NCBI RefSeq assembly: GCF_024124825.1
Contig: NZ_JAMXSS010000004.1
Span: forward strand, 1-64,000
DNA: 64,000 nucleotides
Reading direction: 5' to 3'
Source of the DNA: Arthrobacter sp. H16F315
GTDB taxonomy: Bacteria > Actinomycetota > Actinomycetes > Actinomycetales > Micrococcaceae
Of the stretch, positions 8,822 to 18,125 are shown one piece after another. The notes beneath the pieces are model-generated. The model did no database searches, was not told the DNA's origin, and saw nothing but the letters and a program-made list of their open reading frames with translations. Within the stretch, counting starts at the first letter, position 1; the number at the start of each line of letters is the position of its first letter. Position numbers and translations under genes: made by a program.

Positions 8822-9106
8822 ATGAGCAGTCTTCCTGAACCGCGGCAGTTCCCGCCTGGGCGGCCGCCCAGGCGATGGACGTACGCGCTCCTCACTGTCC
8901 TCATCGCCGCAGTCACGGTGTACCTGATCTCCAACCACTGGCTGCACATCCTGGACGCCCTGCCGTACCTGGGCGTGGTCCTCATGATGGGCATGCACCT
9001 GTTCATGCACGGCGGCCACGGAGGACACGGCGGGCACGGAGGACACGGCGGGGCCGGCGGGGCCGGCCGGGCCCCGGGTGGGGAAGGAGCCGGGCATGTC
9101 CACTGA
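8822..9106 (+). CDS. DUF2933-like small membrane protein with Gly-His tail
   Basis: 94 residues: an N-terminal Pro/Arg segment, one or two helices (TYALLTVLIAAVTVYLI and LPYLGVVLMMGMHLFMH) and a repetitive Gly-Gly-His C-terminus (GGHGGHGGHGGHGG). The layout WLHILDALPYLGVVLMMGMHLF matches its paralogue at 53445-53750 (WVHVLDALPYVFVVGMLGMHLF). DUF2933 members often sit in copper-resistance clusters; the His repeats would bind Cu or Ni. The start at ATG 8822 excludes a non-native upstream extension. Its end overlaps the following methyltransferase gene by 11 bases, the same arrangement as in island B. Confidence 0.8.
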   Translation: MSSLPEPRQFPPGRPPRRWTYALLTVLIAAVTVYLISNHWLHILDALPYLGVVLMMGMHLFMHGGHGGHGGHGGHGGAGGAGRAPGGEGAGHVH

Positions 9107-9767
9107 CTACGGATACGACCTGTGGTGGCTGGTGATCCTGAATTCGCTGATCTTCATTGTCTTCGCCTTCAGCTTCATCAGGCCGAAGACAAAGCTGGAC
9201 TGGCGCGCCCTGGGCGCATTTTCCGCGTTCATCGTGGCGTTGTTCACGGAAATGTATGGTTTCCCGCTGACCATTTATCTCCTCTCGGGCTGGCTGGGCA
9301 ACAGCGTCCCCGGCCTGGACCCCCTGACGCACAACTCCGGACATCTGTGGCAGGACCTGTTTGGCTGGTCCGGGGACCCGCATCTGAGCCCTTTGCATGT
9401 GCTCAGCAATCTACTGATTGCGGCAGGATTCAGCGTCCTGTACCTGGCCTGGCGGGTTCTCTACGCTGCGCAGGCCAGCCACCGCCTGGCAACGACCGGC
9501 CTCTACGCGAGGGTGCGGCATCCGCAGTATCTGGGATTCCTGATCATCATGGCCGGGTTCCTGCTGCAGTGGCCCACCCTGCTGACCCTGCTAATGTTCC
9601 CGGTCCTGGTCATCGTGTACCTGCGCCTGGCCCGGAAGGAAGAACGCCTGATGGAGGCTGAGTTCGGCGAAGCCTATGCCGCCTATCGCGGGCAGGTCCC
9701 CGGGTTCTTCCCCCGTTTCGGACGCCGTCCCGCCGGCACCGCCCAGAAGCCGGGTGGGGGCCCGTGA
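9096..9767 (+). CDS. Isoprenylcysteine carboxyl methyltransferase-like membrane protein
   Basis: 223 residues with four or five membrane segments and the C-terminal ICMT/PEMT signature RHPQYLGFLIIMAGFLLQWP ... RKEERLMEAEFGEAYAAYRGQVPGFFPR, which binds S-adenosylmethionine at the membrane surface. The substrate in bacteria is unknown. GAAGGAG precedes ATG 9096. It overlaps the DUF2933 gene and has a full paralogue at 52772-53455 and a ruined copy at 42888-42995, always beside copper genes. Confidence 0.87.
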   Translation: MSTDYGYDLWWLVILNSLIFIVFAFSFIRPKTKLDWRALGAFSAFIVALFTEMYGFPLTIYLLSGWLGNSVPGLDPLTHNSGHLWQDLFGWSGDPHLSPLHVLSNLLIAAGFSVLYLAWRVLYAAQASHRLATTGLYARVRHPQYLGFLIIMAGFLLQWPTLLTLLMFPVLVIVYLRLARKEERLMEAEFGEAYAAYRGQVPGFFPRFGRRPAGTAQKPGGGP

Positions 9768-9786
9768 AGGCGGGTGAGGTGGCGCG

Positions 9787-10893
9787 ATGCTGTTTCTGGC
9801 GGTAAAGAACCTGGTTCAGGAAAAGACAAGGCTGCTGATCAGCGTTGGCGGGGTCGCGTTCAGCGTGCTGCTGATCATGAGCATCCAGGGCCTGTACCAG
9901 GGGTGGAGCAACAAGATCGGCGAATACATCCGCACCGTGCCGGCCGACTACTGGATCACCCAGACCGGCGCAACGGATATGTTCCACACCCCGTCCGTGC
10001 TGCCCCTGACCGTCCGGGATTTCCTCACCGGTGTCGAAGGGGTCGCCAGCGCCAAACCGTTCAGCGGCCGCAGGGTCGCGTTCGCGCACAACGGCAAGGA
10101 CATCAACCTCTACGTCATTGCCGACGACACGGAGAACAACGTCGGGGCCCCGGCACGGGTTGTCGAGGGCAAAGCCGTCCCCGACGAGGGCGAGATCATC
10201 ATCGACCGGGTGGTCGGGCGCAGCGAAAACATCCGGATCGGGGACACCATCCCTGTCGCCGGCAGGACGCTGAAAGTTTCCGGCTATTCCGAGGGCGGAT
10301 ACATCCTCAGCTTTTCCTTCGCGTTCGCCACCAAGGAAGACGCCGAAAGCATCCTCCAGCTTCCCGGTGCCACCAACTTCTTCCTCGTCACGGTCAAAGA
10401 GAACACCGATGCCGGTCAGGTCGCGTCCCGGATCGAAGCCGACCCGGCGGTGGATGCCATCACCAAGGACAGGTTCGTGGAAAACAACACGAACATCGTC
10501 CGGGACACTTTCCTGCCGATCATCCTGGTCCTGCTGCTGATCGGGATCGCCGTGGGCATGACCGTCATCGGTCTGACGATTTTCACCTCGACCATCGAAA
10601 AAGCCCGCGAATACGGTGTCCTGAAGGCCATCGGGGTGAGCAACCGCCAGCTCTACACCGTCGTGGTGGAGCAGGCCGTCACCGCAGCCGTGCTCGGGTA
10701 CCTCGTCGGGGCGGCCCTGGCCTTGGCCGTCAGCGCCGCCGCGGGGAACTATGTTCCGGAGTTCATCACGGAGATCCGCTGGCTCGATGCGGCCTGGATT
10801 TTCGCCGTCACCCTGGTCATGGCCGTGGTGTCCTCGCTGCTGCCGGTCCGCCGGCTGGCCCGCATCGACCCGGCGGAAGTGTTCCGGGCATGA
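9787..10893 (+). CDS. MacB/FtsX-type ABC transporter permease
   Basis: 368 residues with the MacB architecture: an N-terminal membrane helix (about 13-32, RLLISVGGVAFSVLLIMSIQ), a large extracytoplasmic domain, and three C-terminal helices (about 238-260, 285-310 and 330-352) with the FtsX-like coupling segment EYGVLKAIGVSNRQLY. It should pair with the ATPase gene that overlaps its end (ATGA). Such pairs move lipoproteins, peptides or mechanically remodel envelope proteins. The substrate is unknown; lipoproteins of this island are possible clients by context. Confidence 0.9.
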   Translation: MLFLAVKNLVQEKTRLLISVGGVAFSVLLIMSIQGLYQGWSNKIGEYIRTVPADYWITQTGATDMFHTPSVLPLTVRDFLTGVEGVASAKPFSGRRVAFAHNGKDINLYVIADDTENNVGAPARVVEGKAVPDEGEIIIDRVVGRSENIRIGDTIPVAGRTLKVSGYSEGGYILSFSFAFATKEDAESILQLPGATNFFLVTVKENTDAGQVASRIEADPAVDAITKDRFVENNTNIVRDTFLPIILVLLLIGIAVGMTVIGLTIFTSTIEKAREYGVLKAIGVSNRQLYTVVVEQAVTAAVLGYLVGAALALAVSAAAGNYVPEFITEIRWLDAAWIFAVTLVMAVVSSLLPVRRLARIDPAEVFRA

Positions 10894-11618
10894 GCGTTGT
10901 CTCCGTCGAAGACGTGTCCAAGACCTTCGGGGCAGGGCACACCGCGGTGACCGCGGTGGACCACGTATCCCTCAGCGTTGATGCCGGGGACATTGTGCTC
11001 GTGATGGGACCCTCCGGGTCCGGAAAAACCACCCTGCTGTCCATGATCGGCACCCTCATGTCCCCCACGGCGGGCCGGATCCTGATCGCCGGGCAGGACA
11101 CCTCCACCCTCAGTGCCGCGCAGCTGTCACGGCTGCGGCTGCGCGAGTTCGGCTTTGTCTTCCAGACCTTCAACCTGCTCTCGGCACTCACCGCTGAGGA
11201 AAACGTCATGATGCCCCTGATCACGGCAGGGGTACCCCGGAAGCAGGCCCGGGCCAAAGCCCGGATGGCGCTGGAGCAGCTCCAGCTCGGACACCGGCTG
11301 AGGAACCTTCCCCGGGACCTCTCCGGCGGGGAGAAACAGCGTGTGGCCATCGCCCGGTCCCTGGCCAACGATCCCCGGCTGATCCTCGCCGACGAGCCCA
11401 CCGCCAACCTGGACGCGAAGACCGGCCAGGACGTGACCCTGCTCCTGTGTGAGACGGCCTGCCGGGAGAACAGGGCCGTCATCATCGTCAGCCATGACCA
11501 GCGGCTCCGGACCGCCGCGAAAAGGGTCATCACCATCGAGGACGGGCGTCTCACAGCGGAAGAACGCGGGGACCACGACCGGCACTGCCGCATGCACCCG
11601 GCAGGATCACAGTCATGA
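10890..11618 (+). CDS. MacB/LolD-type ABC transporter ATP-binding protein
   Basis: 242 residues. Walker A is GPSGSGKTT, the Q-loop is FVFQTFNLLSALTAEENV, the signature is LSGGEKQRVAIARSLANDP, Walker B is LILADEPTANLD and the switch His is in VSHDQR. All are intact, so it should be an active ATPase. It overlaps the permease stop by four bases (ATGA) and its own end overlaps the LOG-family gene start (ATGA), giving a tightly coupled operon from about 8822 to 13239. Confidence 0.93.
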   Translation: MSVVSVEDVSKTFGAGHTAVTAVDHVSLSVDAGDIVLVMGPSGSGKTTLLSMIGTLMSPTAGRILIAGQDTSTLSAAQLSRLRLREFGFVFQTFNLLSALTAEENVMMPLITAGVPRKQARAKARMALEQLQLGHRLRNLPRDLSGGEKQRVAIARSLANDPRLILADEPTANLDAKTGQDVTLLLCETACRENRAVIIVSHDQRLRTAAKRVITIEDGRLTAEERGDHDRHCRMHPAGSQS

Positions 11619-12292
11619 AGATGACTGATGAGGAACTGCTCGCGGTGCTGGCCGACCCGGCCGGGGACTTTGCGCGGATGGAACGGATCAGAACGGAAAT
11701 CGACGCCGGATTCCAGCTGCTCTCGGGCCGGCTCGGGAAAGCAGTCGCCGTCTTCGGATCCGCGCGCCCCGGGCCGGAGGATCCCCGCTACACGGCAGCC
11801 CGGACGATGGGTGCCCGGTTTGCGGATGCCGGGTTTGCGGTGATCACCGGAGGAGGACCGGGCCTGATGGAAGCGGCCAACCGCGGCGCCGCGGAAGCCG
11901 GCGGCACCTCGGTCGGTCTCGGCATCGAACTCCGGCGCGAACAGGTGCTGAATCCCTACGTGGATGTGTCCATGACCTTCCGGTACTTTTTCGCCCGGAA
12001 ACTCATGTTCGTCCGGTACGCCTCGGCCTTCGTTGTCCTCCCCGGCGGATTCGGCACCCTGGATGAACTCTTTGAAGCCCTGACACTTGTCCAGACCGGA
12101 AAAATCCACGAATTCCCCGTGGTCCTGATCGGCACCGAGCACTGGGCCGGGCTCATGGCCTGGATCCGGGACCGGCTCCGCGACCAGGGATTCATCGCCC
12201 CCGATGACATCCGGCTGCTGCGCTGTACCGATGACATCGATGAAGCCGTCGGACTGATCCAGCAGTGCCACCTGCGCCGGTCGGCCCTCTGA
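11615..12292 (+). CDS. LOG-family (TIGR00730) nucleotide-processing protein
   Basis: 225 residues. It carries the Rossmann-type LOG signatures GGGPGLMEAANRGA (residues about 83-96) and PGGFGTLDELFEAL (about 144-157). Characterised relatives release cytokinin-type bases from nucleoside monophosphates; some bacterial members are lysine decarboxylase-like in name only. The N-terminal helix preceding AVAVFGSARP is normal for the long LOG group. It overlaps the ABC ATPase gene and is followed closely by the EamA transporter. The link to copper handling is unclear. Confidence 0.88.
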   Translation: MKMTDEELLAVLADPAGDFARMERIRTEIDAGFQLLSGRLGKAVAVFGSARPGPEDPRYTAARTMGARFADAGFAVITGGGPGLMEAANRGAAEAGGTSVGLGIELRREQVLNPYVDVSMTFRYFFARKLMFVRYASAFVVLPGGFGTLDELFEALTLVQTGKIHEFPVVLIGTEHWAGLMAWIRDRLRDQGFIAPDDIRLLRCTDDIDEAVGLIQQCHLRRSAL

Positions 12293-12306
12293 GGCTGGGG
12301 CTGACG

Positions 12307-13239
12307 TTGAGCGGGCCGGGTACGGGACATGGGAACGGGGCACCCCGCCCCAGAACGATGCTCTGGATCACTGCGGTGTGGGGCCTGTGTTTCCTGGCCA
12401 TCAGGCTGGGCCTGCAGGATGCGCCGGTCTTGTGGTTCGCGGCCCTGAGGGCACTGATCGCGGCCGCGGCCCTGCTGCTGGTCTGCATGGTTCAGCGCAG
12501 GAACCTGCCCCGCGGGTGGCGGACCTGGGCGCTGATCACGCTGATGGGGGTCACGAATGTCACGGTGGCCTTCGCCGCAATGTTTGCCGGGACCGCCGGG
12601 ATGGCCATCGGAGCCGCAGCGGTCCTCGCCAACGCCCAGCCCCTGCTGATCATCCTGCCCGCCTGGTGGCTCTACGGGGAGTCCCCGTCAGCACGGACCC
12701 TGCTCGGGATTGCCGTCGGATTCGCCGGCCTGCTGGTGGTCGGCCTGACCAGCGGCGGGGGTTCCGGTGCCTGGTTGTCCCTGCTTGCGGCCGCAGCCGT
12801 CACCGCCGGAACCCTGCTCGCCCGCGGGCTCGGCGGCGCGGATCTGGTTGCGGCCAGCGCGTGGCATTTCCTGATCGGCGGGGCACTGCTGGCCGGGATG
12901 GCCGCCGTGAGGGAACCGGCGCCGACGATCAACTGGACCCCGCAGTTCATCGCGGTCCTGCTGTTCCTGTCCCTCGTGGGGACGGCGGCGGCGTTCCTGG
13001 CCTGGTTCAGGGAAGCCGCGCGCTCCCGTCTGGACCTCCTGACTGCGTGGACCATGCTCGTTCCCGTCATCGGCATCGCAGTCTCTCTGTTCCTCCCTGG
13101 GGAACGGCCGCCACTGTCGGCGGCGGCCGGCACCGGCCTGGTCCTGGCCTCGCTGTGGCTCGTGTTCCACCAACGCAGCCGCCGGACAGGCCGTGGCGCG
13201 GGGACCAAAGCCTCTGACGCCGCAGGCCAAACGGGATGA
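12307..13239 (+). CDS. EamA/DMT-family permease
   Basis: About 310 residues with ten predicted helices in two EamA repeats (for example FLAIRLGLQDAPVLWFAALRALIAAAALL and LSLVGTAAAFLAWFREAARS). Drug/metabolite exporters of this kind export small metabolites; the substrate is unknown. The start is uncertain: TTG 12307, preceded by a GGGG purine run, gives an N-terminus similar in length to the paralogue at 49224-50153, while ATG 12358 would begin exactly at MLWIT. Both proteins share MLWIT.(A/V)WG.CFLAI and VLANAQPLLI.LPAWW. Confidence 0.87.
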   Translation: MSGPGTGHGNGAPRPRTMLWITAVWGLCFLAIRLGLQDAPVLWFAALRALIAAAALLLVCMVQRRNLPRGWRTWALITLMGVTNVTVAFAAMFAGTAGMAIGAAAVLANAQPLLIILPAWWLYGESPSARTLLGIAVGFAGLLVVGLTSGGGSGAWLSLLAAAAVTAGTLLARGLGGADLVAASAWHFLIGGALLAGMAAVREPAPTINWTPQFIAVLLFLSLVGTAAAFLAWFREAARSRLDLLTAWTMLVPVIGIAVSLFLPGERPPLSAAAGTGLVLASLWLVFHQRSRRTGRGAGTKASDAAGQTG

Positions 13240-13289
13240 TAGTGAACCGCAGGGGCACTCGAGCGTAAGCGTGAAAGGAGGAGGCAGGG

Positions 13290-13547
13290 ATGATGTATTG
13301 GGACGGGAACATGGGCGTCTGGGGGTACATCCTGATGGGGTTGGGTTTCGTGCTGTTCTGGGCCGCCGTCATCACCGCCATCATTCTCTTCGCACGCTCC
13401 ATGGGAGCGGGCAACCAAAGGGACGGGGGCGGACCCGGTGCGGGCGCCGCCGAGAATCTGCTCGCCGAACGGTTTGCCCGCGGCGAAATCGACGAGAGCG
13501 AATACACCGCCCGGCTCAACGTACTCCGCCAGGGCCGCCGGACGTAA
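13290..13547 (+). CDS. Small SHOCT-domain membrane protein (second copy)
   Basis: 85 residues with one helix (about 15-36) and a C-terminal SHOCT motif (LAERFARGEIDESEYTARLNVL). It is a paralogue of 3479-3736 with identical length and MMY/W.DGN.G start. A strong ribosome site (AAAGGAGGAGG) precedes ATG 13290. It ends just before the CsoR-type operator that controls the downstream pump. Confidence 0.82.
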   Translation: MMYWDGNMGVWGYILMGLGFVLFWAAVITAIILFARSMGAGNQRDGGGPGAGAAENLLAERFARGEIDESEYTARLNVLRQGRRT

Positions 13548-13579
13548 TCCGCCGCCATCTCGGGCTTACACCTTGACGG

Positions 13580-13596
13580 ATACCCCCTAGGGGTAT
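13580..13596. promoter_or_regulatory. CsoR-like operator upstream of CPD-type metal ATPase
   Basis: ATACCCCCTAGGGGTAT, the same 17-mer as at 8702-8718. It lies 120 bp before the small open frame and about 230 bp before the ATPase start, giving a long leader. CsoR assignment is inferred. Confidence 0.8.
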
Positions 13597-13715
13597 ACGT
13601 TCGGCTTAACTCGGAAAACGACGTCGCGGGCGGAAGCCCTTACGCACTGAAGGTCCGGCAACGGGTGCACAACCCGCTGCCCCGCCCGGATCCCTCATCG
13701 CTCAAAGGACGTACC

Positions 13716-13832
13716 ATGCCTGCTGACCCCAAGCCCGCCCGGACCGCTTACCAACCGGGAGCGACCAACAGCCGCAGCCTGCCGGCCGGGCGGACGGCCC
13801 GGGCAGCAGCGGCGCTGAAGGAGGAGTGGTGA
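13716..13832 (+). CDS. Possible 38-aa leader peptide overlapping ATPase start
   Basis: ATG 13716 is preceded by AAAGGA at a fair distance. The 38-codon frame (Ala/Arg-rich, ending AALKEEW) stops at a TGA overlapping the GTG start of the pump. The pump's own ribosome site (AAGGAGGAG) lies inside it, so translation of the two would be coupled. It could be a leader peptide or a chance frame; no family match. Confidence 0.35.
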   Translation: MPADPKPARTAYQPGATNSRSLPAGRTARAAAALKEEW

Positions 13833-16399
13833 CCACGCTTCTGAAACGCACCGTCGTGGAGGTCCGCGGCCTGCACTGGGCCAGCTCCAAAGCGGTCGTG
13901 GAACACGTCCTGCTGCAACGGCCCGGAGTCGCCGCCGTCGACGCGAACCCGGTCGCCCAGACTGCGACCGTGAGCTTTGACCCATCCGTGACATCCGTGG
14001 AACAGATCTCCGGATGGATACGGGACTGCGGATACCACTGCCGTGGCGAAGCTGTCCCCGACCACGTCTGCTACCCGATGGACGAAACAGGACCCACACC
14101 CGGGACGGAGCATGACACCGCCGGCAAGGCCGGCCATCCGCCGTCCGGACACGTCCACCCCGGTGCACCGCATCCGATGGAGCATGTGCACCCGATGGAG
14201 GCTGATCACCAGGGAATGCACCCTGGTCATGCACCGGAAACGGCGAAACCCCACGCGGAGCATGCCCATCCTCCGGCGGACAGCCATGCCGGCCACGTCC
14301 CAGGCCCGCACCCCGGGACGACCCGGACCCCGCAGGACATGATGGGCCACGGCGGACACCACGGCGGAATGTCGATGGATGACATGGTCAAGGACATGCG
14401 CAACCGGTTCCTGGTCGCGGCAATCCTGTCAGTGGGCGTGACGCTGTGGTCCCCGATGGGCCGGGACATGCTCGGCTTCACCGCACCGACCCCGTTCGGG
14501 CTCCGTGACGACGTCATGGCCCTGATCCTGTCCCTTCCGGTCATCTTCTACTCGGCCTGGATCTTCTTCGACGGCGCCTACCGGGCGCTGAAGGCCCGCA
14601 CGCTGGACATGATGGTCCTGGTCGCGATCGCCGTGGGCACCGGATGGCTTTACAGCGTCTGGATCACCTTCACCGGCGGCGGTGAAGTGTTCTACGAAGC
14701 CGCCACCGTCCTGACCTCCTTTGTGCTGCTGGGCCACTGGTTCGAGATGCGCGCCCGCGGCGGGGCGAACGAGGCCATCCGCACGCTTCTCGAGCTCGCC
14801 CCGCCGGTCGCGGTCGTCATCCGCGACGGCGACACGGTCGAAATTCCCACCTCCGAAGTCCAGACCGGGGACCTGCTGCTGATCCGGCCGGGATCCAAAA
14901 TCCCGGTTGACGGGGAAGTTGAGAACGGCCAGTCAGAGGTTGATGAGTCGATGGTCACGGGCGAGAGCCTTCCGGTGACCAAATCCATCGGCTCCGAAGT
15001 CATCGGCGCGTCCATCAACACCACGGGCACGATGCGGGTCCGGGCCACCAAGGTCGGTGCCGACACCGCCCTGGCCCAGATTGTGGCCCTCGTCCAGGAG
15101 GCCCAGAACTCCAAGGCACCAGGCCAGCGGCTGGCCGACCGTGCCGCTTTCTGGCTGGTCCTGGTCGCCCTGATCGGCGGAACCCTGACGTTCGCCGCCT
15201 GGCTCGCCCTCGGTGCCGGAGTCCAGACGGCACTGCTGTTCGCGATCACCGTTGTCGTGATCACCTGCCCCGATGCCCTGGGCCTTGCCACGCCGACGGC
15301 CATCATGGTTGGCACGGGCCTCGGCGCCAAACGGGGCGTCCTGTTCAAGAACGCCACCGCCCTGGAGGTCTCCGCCCGGATCGACACCGTCGTGATGGAC
15401 AAAACCGGCACCCTGACCAAGGGCGAACCGGAAGTGACCGACGTCGTCGTTGAGGGAATCGGTGAGAACGAACTCCTGGCGCTCGTTGCCGCGGTGGAGC
15501 AGGAATCTGAACACCCGCTCGCAGCGGCAGTCGTCCGGCACGCCCAGGAAAAGGGTGCACCCGACCTGGCGGCCTCGGAATTCCTCAATGTTCCCGGGCA
15601 CGGGGCCGGTGCGACCGTGGACGGGCGCCGGGTGCTGGTCGGCAACCGCAAACTCATGGCCAACGAAGGTATTGACCTGGGTTCGCTGGCCGCGGTCCGC
15701 GATGAACTGGCCGCCACCGGACGGACCGCCGTGCTCGTCGCCGTCGACGGCAAGGCCGCAGCTGTCATCGCTCTCGCGGACGCCGCGAGGGACACCGCCG
15801 CCGCGGCGGTCGCTGCCCTGCACGAGGCCGGGATCGAGGTCGTCATGCTCACCGGTGACAACGAAGCGACCGCACGGAGGATCGCCGGCCAGTTGGGCAT
15901 CGACACCGTCATCGCCGAAGTGCTTCCCGGAGACAAATCAGCGAAGATCGCCGAACTGCAACAGACAGGGAAGAAAGTCGCCATGGTCGGCGACGGCGTC
16001 AACGACGCACCGGCCCTGGCCCAGGCCGACCTCGGCATCGCGATCGGCGCCGGCACCGACGTGGCCATCGAAACCGCCGACCTCGTCCTGATGCGCTCGG
16101 ACCCGCTGGATGTGCCGATCGCCCTGCGGATCGGCAAAGGCACCCTGCGCAAGATGCGGCAGAACCTGGGCTGGGCCGTGGGGTACAACGCGATAGCCCT
16201 GCCCATCGCGGCAGGGGTCTTCGCCTTCGCCGGCCTTGTCCTCAGCCCCGAGATCGCGGCCCTGTCGATGTCCGGGTCCAGCTTCCTGGTCGCCGTCAAC
16301 GCGCTGCTGCTCAAGAGGCTCAGGCTGCCCCGGCCCGAAACACCCGAGGCCACCACCGCGCATGCTGACCGGCCGCTGGCCCCGGCCGGGATCCGCTAG
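13829..16399 (+). CDS. CopB-like P1B heavy-metal ATPase with CPD motif
   Basis: About 856 residues. The degenerate N-terminal HMA fold has GLHWASSK where GMxCxxC is expected, followed by a long His/Met-rich region (about 95-190, for example [23 protein letters not shown]). The catalytic core is complete: [27 protein letters not shown] and [10 protein letters not shown]. The intramembrane metal motif reads [11 protein letters not shown], so CPD replaces CPC or CPH. A His-rich N-terminus is typical of CopB pumps, hence copper or silver export is likely. GTG 13829 suits the ribosome site AAGGAGG. The operator at 13580-13596 predicts copper induction. A close paralogue is at 60548-63022. Confidence 0.9.
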   Translation: MTTLLKRTVVEVRGLHWASSKAVVEHVLLQRPGVAAVDANPVAQTATVSFDPSVTSVEQISGWIRDCGYHCRGEAVPDHVCYPMDETGPTPGTEHDTAGKAGHPPSGHVHPGAPHPMEHVHPMEADHQGMHPGHAPETAKPHAEHAHPPADSHAGHVPGPHPGTTRTPQDMMGHGGHHGGMSMDDMVKDMRNRFLVAAILSVGVTLWSPMGRDMLGFTAPTPFGLRDDVMALILSLPVIFYSAWIFFDGAYRALKARTLDMMVLVAIAVGTGWLYSVWITFTGGGEVFYEAATVLTSFVLLGHWFEMRARGGANEAIRTLLELAPPVAVVIRDGDTVEIPTSEVQTGDLLLIRPGSKIPVDGEVENGQSEVDESMVTGESLPVTKSIGSEVIGASINTTGTMRVRATKVGADTALAQIVALVQEAQNSKAPGQRLADRAAFWLVLVALIGGTLTFAAWLALGAGVQTALLFAITVVVITCPDALGLATPTAIMVGTGLGAKRGVLFKNATALEVSARIDTVVMDKTGTLTKGEPEVTDVVVEGIGENELLALVAAVEQESEHPLAAAVVRHAQEKGAPDLAASEFLNVPGHGAGATVDGRRVLVGNRKLMANEGIDLGSLAAVRDELAATGRTAVLVAVDGKAAAVIALADAARDTAAAAVAALHEAGIEVVMLTGDNEATARRIAGQLGIDTVIAEVLPGDKSAKIAELQQTGKKVAMVGDGVNDAPALAQADLGIAIGAGTDVAIETADLVLMRSDPLDVPIALRIGKGTLRKMRQNLGWAVGYNAIALPIAAGVFAFAGLVLSPEIAALSMSGSSFLVAVNALLLKRLRLPRPETPEATTAHADRPLAPAGIR

Positions 16400-16411
16400 G
16401 CGACCGCCACC

Positions 16412-17774
16412 GTGGACCTCCGCCTCATCTCCCGTGTGCTGTTCCTGCGGGCCGCCTGGCGGAGACGGGACCACTGGGACGCAGCCCAAATCACTGCCCA
16501 CCAGGACCGTGCCCTGCGGGAGCTGCGCCGCGCAACCTACGCCGGCTCGGAGTTCTACCGGCGTCATCACGCCGGCCTGCACGATGCCCCTCTGGGCCAG
16601 CTGCCGTCTGTGACGAAAGCGGACCTGATGGCCCACTTCGACGAGGCCGTCACGACACCGGACCTGAGCCTGGCGGATCTGGAGAACCATCTGCGGGCCC
16701 TGACACAGAGCGGGGGAGACCCGGGAGTGCCGTGGAAGGGCCGGTGGTGGGCGGCGGCGACGGCCGGCACCACTGGCCCGCGCGGGACCTTCATCTGGAA
16801 CCGCTCCGAATGGGGCACGATCCTGGCGTCCTACGCTCGGGCCAACGACTGGGCGGGGATCTCCGCCGGTCTGACCCGGCCGCTGAAAATGGCATTGGTG
16901 AGTTCCCGGGTCCCCACACACCAGTCAGCTGTCGTCGGGGCGTCACTGCGCTCCGGGCTCGTCCCCACCCTGCGTCTGGATGTCACGGCACCCATGGACG
17001 AGACGGTAGCCGCGTTGAACCGGTTCCAGCCCCGGGTCCTCGTTGGTTACGCCTCAGCGCTGAAACCACTGGCGGCAGAGCAGCGCGCCGGACGCCTGCG
17101 CATCGCCCCGCGGGGGAGTGATGTCCGCTTCCGAAGTGCTCAGCCCACACACCGCATCGGAACTGGAGACGGCATGGGGAAGTGCCCCCTTCGATGTCTA
17201 CGCCGCCACCGAAACGGCCGGGATAGCCTCCCCCTGCACCTACCGGAAACGCCATGTCTACGAGGACCTGCTGATCATCGAACCCGTGGACCGAACAGGA
17301 AACCCCGTGCCTGCGGGAACAACCGGAGCCAAGCTCCTCGTCACTGTCCTGTTCTCCCGCACCCTGCCGCTGATCCGCTACGAAATGTCCGACACCGTGA
17401 GACTGGGAGAACGGGGCTGCCCTTGCGGACGCGCCTTCACCGTTCTGGAGGACATCGAAGGGCGCATCGAAGACGTCCTGCAACTGCCAGGCAAAGCAGG
17501 CGATGTAAGTGTCCATCCGATCGTGTTCCACCATGTTCTGGACCAGGTTGCCGTTTCGGGGTGGCAGATCATCCAGGAAGCCTCGGGGCTCCGGGTCCTC
17601 CTGGCGGGCCTCGCACCCGGAGCCTCTACCGAGGGTGTTCGGACTGCCGTAGCCGGCGCGCTCAAGGAAATCGGTGTAGTCGACACCGCTGTGGACGTAC
17701 ACGTTGTTGAACGCGTCGAACGGACCGCTTTGGGGAAAGCACCCTTCGTGCGGGGTTTAATGGGCCGGCGATGA
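16412..17774 (+). pseudogene. Phenylacetate-CoA ligase (PaaK)-like adenylating enzyme, frameshifted
   Basis: The two frames give one protein of about 450 residues, normal for PaaK-like AMP-forming ligases. The first part has the adenylation motif AAATAGTTGPRGTFIWNRSEW (cf. S/T-SG-TTG-x-P). The second has YAATETAGIASPC, the hinge region YEMSDTVRLGERGCPCGR and a C-terminal domain with DIEGRIEDVLQL and a Lys in ALGKAPFV. These enzymes make acyl- or aryl-CoA or adenylates; the substrate is unknown. The break is in a run of five G (17112-17116): removing one base gives RIAPRGVMSASEVLS. One lesion only, so an assembly error is possible. It follows the pump gene by 12 bases. Confidence 0.8.
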
Positions 17775-18125
17775 CAAGTTGGTCCGCCTGAAGCAAACCC
17801 CGAGCGGGCTATTCGGCGAGGCGACGGGGCGGGTCCCGGCCAGGTCCCTGGAACGGTGACCATCCAAACGGTGAAGTCGTTGTGCCGAATGTCCAGTTCC
17901 ATCGCCTTCCGAAAAGGCTCTATGACCGTCCGGTGGCGTTGACGGAATTGCCTAGGTTCGAGTGCAGACGACTTCTGACATGCGGTGCAGACGACTTCTG
18001 AAAATGACAAAAATGGGCATGTCCATGGTGCTACGATGCTGCATAACTCGACTACGAAAACTAAAGCACTCCGGACTGATCAAAAGTCTTGATGATGCGT
18101 TTTTGACTCACTTTGGGGGAGCACA
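17775..18125. other. Intergenic junction between copper island and mobile block
   Basis: No convincing gene. A minus-strand open frame reads partly like protein but has no start signal. Two copies of a 17-base direct repeat (GTGCAGACGACTTCTGA) lie at 17962-17978 and 17985-18001. AT content rises toward the gene at 18126, consistent with a promoter and with a change of DNA source. Confidence 0.5.
17962..18001. repeat. 17-bp direct repeat, 23-bp period
   Basis: GTGCAGACGACTTCTGA occurs at 17962-17978 and again at 17985-18001. It lies about 720 bp upstream of the serine recombinase gene and at the junction with the copper island. It could be part of a recombination (res-like) site or a junction repeat; no proof. 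Confidence 0.6.

Noticed and set aside
8990..9060. Short tandem GGACACGGCGGGCAC-type repeats as a possible CRISPR or minisatellite
   Set aside because: They encode the Gly-Gly-His tail of the DUF2933 protein in frame; there are no spacers.
10817..12343. 508-codon minus-strand open frame opposite the ABC ATPase and LOG genes
   Set aside because: Both plus-strand genes have full motif sets, and the antisense frame is only a shadow.
17770..18010. Minus-strand protein-like stretch in the junction region
   Set aside because: Parts read naturally, but there is no start signal, no family match and it continues as antisense of the ligase gene.
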